55,283 nucleotides of DNA from Flavimaricola sp. (GTDB lineage: Bacteria > Pseudomonadota > Alphaproteobacteria > Rhodobacterales > Rhodobacteraceae): contig JAQWWH010000026.1 of the NCBI GenBank assembly GCA_029255105.1, forward strand, positions 1 to 55,283. Direction: 5' to 3'. A program made the position numbers and the translations under genes. Below the pieces are notes generated by a model that was not told the origin of the DNA, ran no database searches, and was given only the letters and a program-made list of their open reading frames with translations. The stretch's first letter is position 1, and each line of letters starts with the position of its first letter. Positions 51,366 through 55,283 of the stretch are shown here, piece by piece.

Positions 51366-51394
51366 TTGCCCTCGACACAGGGTTTGCCTAAAAG
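51366..51394 (+). promoter_or_regulatory. Candidate promoter of tRNA-Glu
   Basis: TTGCCC at 51366-51371, a 17-base spacer and TAAAAG at 51389-51394, 20 bases ahead of the tRNA. Fit to the housekeeping consensus is moderate. Confidence 0.45.
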
Positions 51395-51413
51395 CCGCGA
51401 CACTGCTTAGTGT

Positions 51414-51488
51414 GGCCCGTTCGTCTATCGGTTAGGACGCCAGGTTTTCAACCTGGAAAGAGGGGTTCGATTCCCCTACGGGCTGCCA
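51414..51488 (+). tRNA. tRNA-Glu (anticodon TTC)
   Basis: A 75-base cloverleaf: acceptor GGCCCGT with ACGGGCT (G1-U wobble), D arm near GTCTATCGGTTAGGAC, anticodon stem CCAGG with loop TTTTCAA and CCTGG, T arm GGGGTTCGATTCCCC, then G and CCA encoded. TTC lies in the loop. The gene marks the edge of the core chromosome; tRNA genes are frequent island integration sites. Confidence 0.97.
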
Positions 51489-52004
51489 CCTAGTCCCAAA
51501 AATATAGTGAACCTCAGGGACTTAGATGGATCTACAGTTTATGTTGCCGAAAATTTGCAACACATGATGCGCTTGGCACTATCGCCGAACGTCCACGCGA
51601 AGACCGGCATCATATTCTGGCAACATCGCGTCCACCTCCCACAATGATCTTGGGGCAAAGGCCCGTAAGCGCTTGGTCTGGAACACCGCCAGCGAGGCAA
51701 AGAGCGCAAGAACCTGCACGTGACGCCCTGCACGGCGGCCGGAACAGAGGCTCTCACAACAGCTTTCCTCGGTTCGGCACTTGATCATTCATTCACGCAT
51801 AGGACCAAGCCTCAACCCAAGACCGCCAAAGCCTGAAACTCTGGTCGGGAGACACCCGGAGCCTACGCAGGCCAGCGCGACACAAAAACCTCCTGCTGGA
51901 TGGCATCCTCGTCCGCTGCCCCTGCGGGATTTCGTTTTCTATTTCTGAGTTTCGCGCTATTCATCTCGGAGTTGTGTTCCGTGTTTTAACCAGTAGCAGT
52001 GGTA
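51489..52004. other. Decayed stretch between tRNA-Glu and the restriction-modification gene
   Basis: Over 510 bases hold no gene I can name. Short frames on the minus strand (51539-51788) show no family and no ribosome site. Codon and base composition differ from the recJ side: less GC, several AT runs (for example around 51490-51560 and 51930-51990). No copy of the tRNA 3' end is visible within it, so no attachment repeat can be shown. Confidence 0.45.
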
Positions 52005-54278
52005 ATGAGTGCAAGCGTCGAAGACTTCATAAGGCACTGGTCCACGTCCGGTGGCAGCGAAATGGCAAATGCCCAAAGCTTTGCCAACGACCTGACCGTC
52101 CTGCTTGGGGTGCCAAAGCCCAAACCTGCCACGAGCGATGGCCAGAACGATGACTACCGGTTCGAGCGGCCGGTAACATTTACCCATACCGGGCGGGCGC
52201 GGCGCGGACGGATCGACCTCTACAAGAAGCATTGCTTTGTGTTGGAGGCCAAACAGTTCAGCGACGCTGGCCGCACCACGGATCAGAACCAACTCGCCCT
52301 GCTGACCGACGACGGTTCCGCCCACAAACAAGCTGGGCATGGGACAAGAGGCACTGCACGGTTCGATGACACCATGCTCAAGGCCCGCAATCAGGCCGAC
52401 AGCTACGCCCGCGCTGTCAGCAAGGAGGACGGCTGGCCGCCCTTCCTGCTTGTGGTTAATGTCGGCAATGTCATTGAGGTCTACGCCGACTTCTCGCGCC
52501 AAGGGCAGGGCTACAACCAGTTTCCGGACGGCAACCGGTACCGGATCACGCTTGACGATCTGCGCAACGACGACACACGCGCAATGCTGGCTGCAATCTG
52601 GAACGATCCCTATTCGCTCGACCCATCGCTCAAGGCCGCGCGGGTCACCCGGGACATTGCCGCCCATCTTGCCGAACTGGGCAAAAGCTTTGAAAATCAG
52701 GGGCACGACAGCATCACCGTCGCCCGATTTCTCATGCGCTGCCTTTTCTCGATGTTCGCCGAGGATGTGGAGCTGATCCCCAAGGACAGCTTCACCGACC
52801 TCCTGCACAAGCTCAGAGGGCACCCGCAGGACGCCGAACACGCCCTCGCTGGCCTGTGGGAGGCTATGGACAAAGGCGACTTTGCGCACGCCTTCATGAC
52901 CAAGGTCAAACGCTTCAACGGTGGGCTGTTCAAGGACCCCTCTGCCCTGCCCCTCAACACCCTGCAACTGGGCCTGCTGATCGAGGCGGCCGAGGCGGAC
53001 TGGAAACAGGTCGAACCCGCGATCTTTGGCACGCTCCTCGAACGCGCCCTCGACAAACGGCAGCGGCACAAGCTGGGCGCGCATTATACACCACGCGCCT
53101 ATTTGGAACGGCTGGTCACGCCCACGATCATGGAGCCGCTGCGCGAGGACTGGCGCAATGTTCAAACCGCCGTGCAACGCCTTACCGCGGACGGCAAGTC
53201 CGGCGACGCCCTGCAACTCGTCCGCGACTTTCACACAAGACTTTGCGAGATCCGCGTGCTCGACCCCGCCTGCGGGTCGGGCAACTTCCTCTACGTCGCG
53301 CTTGAGATGATGAAGCGGCTGGAGGGCGAGGTGACCGCGCTCATGTCCGAACTGGGCGAAACCCAGTCCAGTTTCATCACCGTGGACCCGCACCAGTTTC
53401 TGGGGATCGAGCTGAACCCATGGGCCGCGAATGTGGCCGAACTGGTGCTTTGGATCGGCTATCTGCAATGGCACTTTCGCACCTATGGCAAAGCTGCGCC
53501 GTCAGAGCCTGTGCTGCGCGACTTCAAGAACATCCGCCAGGGCGATGCCGTGCTGGAATGGTCCGAACGGACCCCGCGCATGGACGACACCGGCGCACCC
53601 GTCACCCGCTGGGACGGCGTGACCACGATCCGCCATCAGGTCACGGGTAACGAAGTGCCAGACCCAGACGCCCGCGTGCAGGTATATGACTATGCCAATC
53701 CCCGAGTGACCAAATGGCCAGAGGCAGAGTTCATCGTCGGCAACCCGCCCTTCATCGGGGCCTCGCGGTTGCGCGACAGTCTGGGCGATGGCTATGTCGA
53801 GGCGCTGTGGAAAGCCTATCCGAAGATGCCGCAAAGTGCGGACCTTGTGATGTTCTGGTGGGAAAAGGCCGCCTTGGCGGCGCGGGGCTGGAACGCCAAG
53901 ACCGGCAAAGGCACCCGCCGCTTTGGCCTGATCACCACGAACAGCTTGAGTATGACATTCAATCGGCGTGTGCTGGAACCCCATCTGAACGACCCGAAAA
54001 AGCCGCTCTCGCTGCTTTACGCCATCCCCGACCACCCTTGGGTGGATAGTGGGGAAGGCGATGCAGATGTGCGCATCGCAATGACAGTCGGAGCCAGTGG
54101 TCTCCGGGCTGGCCGACTGCTGAAGGTCGTGACCGAGAGTAGGGAGAAGAACGAGGCCGACGGGCGCGCGGTGACCTTCGATCATCAGATCGGCAAGGTC
54201 TTTGCGAATTTGCAGATTGGGGCGGATGTGGCTGGAGCGAAGCCTTTGCTAGCCGTTCCATCCCGGATGATCACATAG
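52005..54278 (+). pseudogene. MmeI-like (type IIL) restriction-methyltransferase, truncated by an IS481-family element
   Basis: A fused nuclease-methyltransferase of 757 residues where relatives run to about 900 or more. The N-terminal nuclease has Asp71-x9-Glu81-Ala-Lys83, the same spacing as MmeI. The methyltransferase has motif I DPACGSGNF (Asp420) and motif IV NPPF (Asn580), the adenine-methylating type. Homology ends near GADVAGAKPLLA; relatives continue with a target-recognition domain, but here a foreign tail of eight residues and a stop follow. The specificity domain is therefore lost, and activity is doubtful. MmeI-type enzymes bind DNA through that domain. Start: ATG 52005 or the ATG two codons upstream at 51999. 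Confidence 0.85.
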
Positions 54279-55283
54279 CCCCTCGTCGGTCCGCGCTTTT
54301 CATGGCACGCTGGGTTCTGACCGAGGCGCGGGACGGGAGAGCGACATGCTGATCAAGCTTCACAGTCAGGCAACCACGACGCCGAAGATCAGGGCGGCGA
54401 TACAGGCCAGCGATGAGCCTGCTTGGGTTCTTGCAGAGCGCCACGGGACGACAGAGCAAACTGTTTGGAAGTGGCGCAAGCGCGATAGCGTTGAAGATCG
54501 CAGCCATACGCCACACCGTCTGCAGACCACGCTTACGCCCGCGCAGGAAGCTGTGGCCGTGGCGCTGCGCAAGACCCTGCTGGTCTCGCTCGATGACCTG
54601 CTGGCGGTGGTGCGGGAGTTCCTGAACCCGGATGTCTCGCGCTCGGGGCTCGACCGCTGCCTTCGCAGGCATGGGGTGGGCAACCTGCGTGACCTGCAGG
54701 CCAAGGCGGCGCGGCCCAAACACAGTGGCTTCAAAGCTTACGAACCTGGCTACATCCACATCGACGTGAAGTATCTGCCCCAGATGGCTGACGAAACTTC
54801 ACGCCGCTATCTGTTTGTGGCCATCGACCGCGCGACGCGATGGGTTTTCATCCGCATCTTCAAGGCAAAGACTGCGGCGAATGCCCGGCGCTTCCTGCGA
54901 GACCTGGAGCGTGCCTGCCCAATCCGCATCCGCACGATTCTCACGGACAACGGAAAAGAGTTCACCGATCGCCTCTTTGGCCTGCGCAAGCGTGCTGCGA
55001 CGGGCGAGCACGAGTTCGACAAGCTCTGTGCTGACCTGGACATCGAGCACCGCCTGACCCCGCCGAAATCGCCTCAGACAAACGGCATGGTCGAACGGTT
55101 CAACGGTCGGATCGAAGAGGTGCTTCAAAGCCATCACTTCCGATCAGGCGAGGAGCTGGAGGCCACGCTGCACCGCTATGTCTGGCTCTACAACCAGCAA
55201 CTCCCGCAATCAGCCTTGGGCAGCAGGTCGCCCTTGCAGGCGATGAAGGATTGCTACACGCTCAAGCCCAATCTGTTCAAGAA
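54249..55283 (+). mobile_element. IS481-family insertion sequence, left end and most of the transposase, partial
   Basis: The boundary is set where the methyltransferase loses similarity, about 54246-54256; the terminal inverted repeat cannot be confirmed as the right end is outside the window. The 90 bases before the transposase start hold the left end, including CCCGGATGATCACATAGCCC. Confidence 0.7.
54346..55283 (+). CDS. IS481-family transposase, 3' end beyond the window
   Basis: The frame runs open from ATG 54346 to the last base, 312 whole codons. Residues 1-60 form a helix-turn-helix (WVLAERHGTTEQTVWKWRKRD). The catalytic triad is visible: Asp140 in HIDVKYLP, Asp201 in LTDNGKEF and Glu250 in NGMVERFNGRIEE, with the D-D-E spacing of the rve integrase core. 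The end LYNQQLPQSALGSRSPLQAM is the usual IS481 tail, so only a few dozen residues are missing. It has inserted into the MmeI-like gene in the same orientation. Confidence 0.93.
   Translation, partial: MLIKLHSQATTTPKIRAAIQASDEPAWVLAERHGTTEQTVWKWRKRDSVEDRSHTPHRLQTTLTPAQEAVAVALRKTLLVSLDDLLAVVREFLNPDVSRSGLDRCLRRHGVGNLRDLQAKAARPKHSGFKAYEPGYIHIDVKYLPQMADETSRRYLFVAIDRATRWVFIRIFKAKTAANARRFLRDLERACPIRIRTILTDNGKEFTDRLFGLRKRAATGEHEFDKLCADLDIEHRLTPPKSPQTNGMVERFNGRIEEVLQSHHFRSGEELEATLHRYVWLYNQQLPQSALGSRSPLQAMKDCYTLKPNLFK

Noticed and set aside
51539-51788. Two overlapping minus-strand frames of about 70 codons behind tRNA-Glu
   Set aside because: No recognisable family, Arg/Cys-rich composition and no ribosome site; treated as decayed sequence.
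51489-55283. Attachment-site duplicate of the tRNA-Glu 3' end and an integrase gene
   Set aside because: No second copy of the tRNA end and no integrase frame exists within the window; an island is likely but its ends cannot be shown.
1-55283. CRISPR arrays, toxin-antitoxin pairs, prophage structural genes or biosynthetic clusters
   Set aside because: I looked for regularly spaced identical repeats and for these gene families on both strands and saw none.

Overview
The window reads as chromosomal DNA of an alphaproteobacterium of the order Rhodobacterales (Roseobacter/Paracoccaceae type). This rests on the high GC coding style, a ScfR-type short-chain-acyl regulator, a betI-betC-betA operon divergent from choXWV, the soxBDAG sarcosine oxidase operon, a minus-strand class A RNase P RNA near rpmG, a DUF465/YdcH-like protein of the Rhodobacteraceae type, and the hom-glpX-recJ order. 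Most of the 55 kb is ordinary core chromosome. Only the last 4 kb, after a tRNA-Glu gene, looks like an accessory region.

Layout. 1-3.3 kb: end of an MFS transporter, ScfR-like regulator, orphan CoxG, SGNH lipoprotein, small DUF465 protein with an odd 5' end. 3.3-10.2 kb: choline module, with betA and betC under betI on the minus strand and the choline ABC importer choXWV on the plus strand, separated by a perfect 14-bp dyad; betB is absent. 10.2-18.4 kb: minus-strand genes for two EamA exporters, a LysE/ArgO exporter, YebC, an SLC13/TrkA-C permease, a YmdB-like phosphodiesterase, 5-formyl-THF cyclo-ligase and MgtE. 18.5-22.9 kb: purine deaminases (GuaD and an 8-oxoguanine deaminase type), a CAP-domain lipoprotein and HisN. 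22.9-28.6 kb: regulators, a quinone oxidoreductase, YdeI, DUF1127, a Bax-inhibitor-1 protein with a leader that can hide its ribosome binding site, GNAT and rpmG. 28.7-33.9 kb: rnpB, an amidase, an excalibur-like lipoprotein, gatCA, a ceramidase-like membrane protein and a UPF0173 hydrolase. 33.9-38.9 kb: soxBDAG. 39.1-40.3 kb: a MerR regulator with a short CDF transporter. 40.3-46.9 kb: gdhA, a three-gene tad-like set and small genes. 47-51.3 kb: hom, glpX, recJ. 51.4-55.3 kb: tRNA-Glu, a decayed stretch, a MmeI-like restriction-modification gene cut short by an IS481-family element that runs off the window.

How genes work together. BetC frees choline from choline-O-sulfate, ChoXWV imports choline, BetA oxidises it, and BetI represses the set. 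SoxBDAG works at the far end of the same methylated-amine route, turning sarcosine into glycine. The middle steps (betaine aldehyde dehydrogenase, betaine and dimethylglycine demethylation) must be encoded elsewhere. HisN, Hom and GlpX are core biosynthesis.

No complete new multi-gene system was found. The best leads are non-coding: (i) two 20-22 bp dyads 65 bp apart plus a third dyad before glpX, (ii) three TTGACCC boxes in alternating orientation at exactly 26-bp steps before a CAP-domain lipoprotein, with a 30-bp imperfect duplication beside them, (iii) a 9-bp sequestration of the ribosome binding site before the Bax-inhibitor gene, and (iv) a recurring intergenic element built around GAGTATTTGGAACGAAGCG. 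All product names come from reading the sequence; no database search was run.
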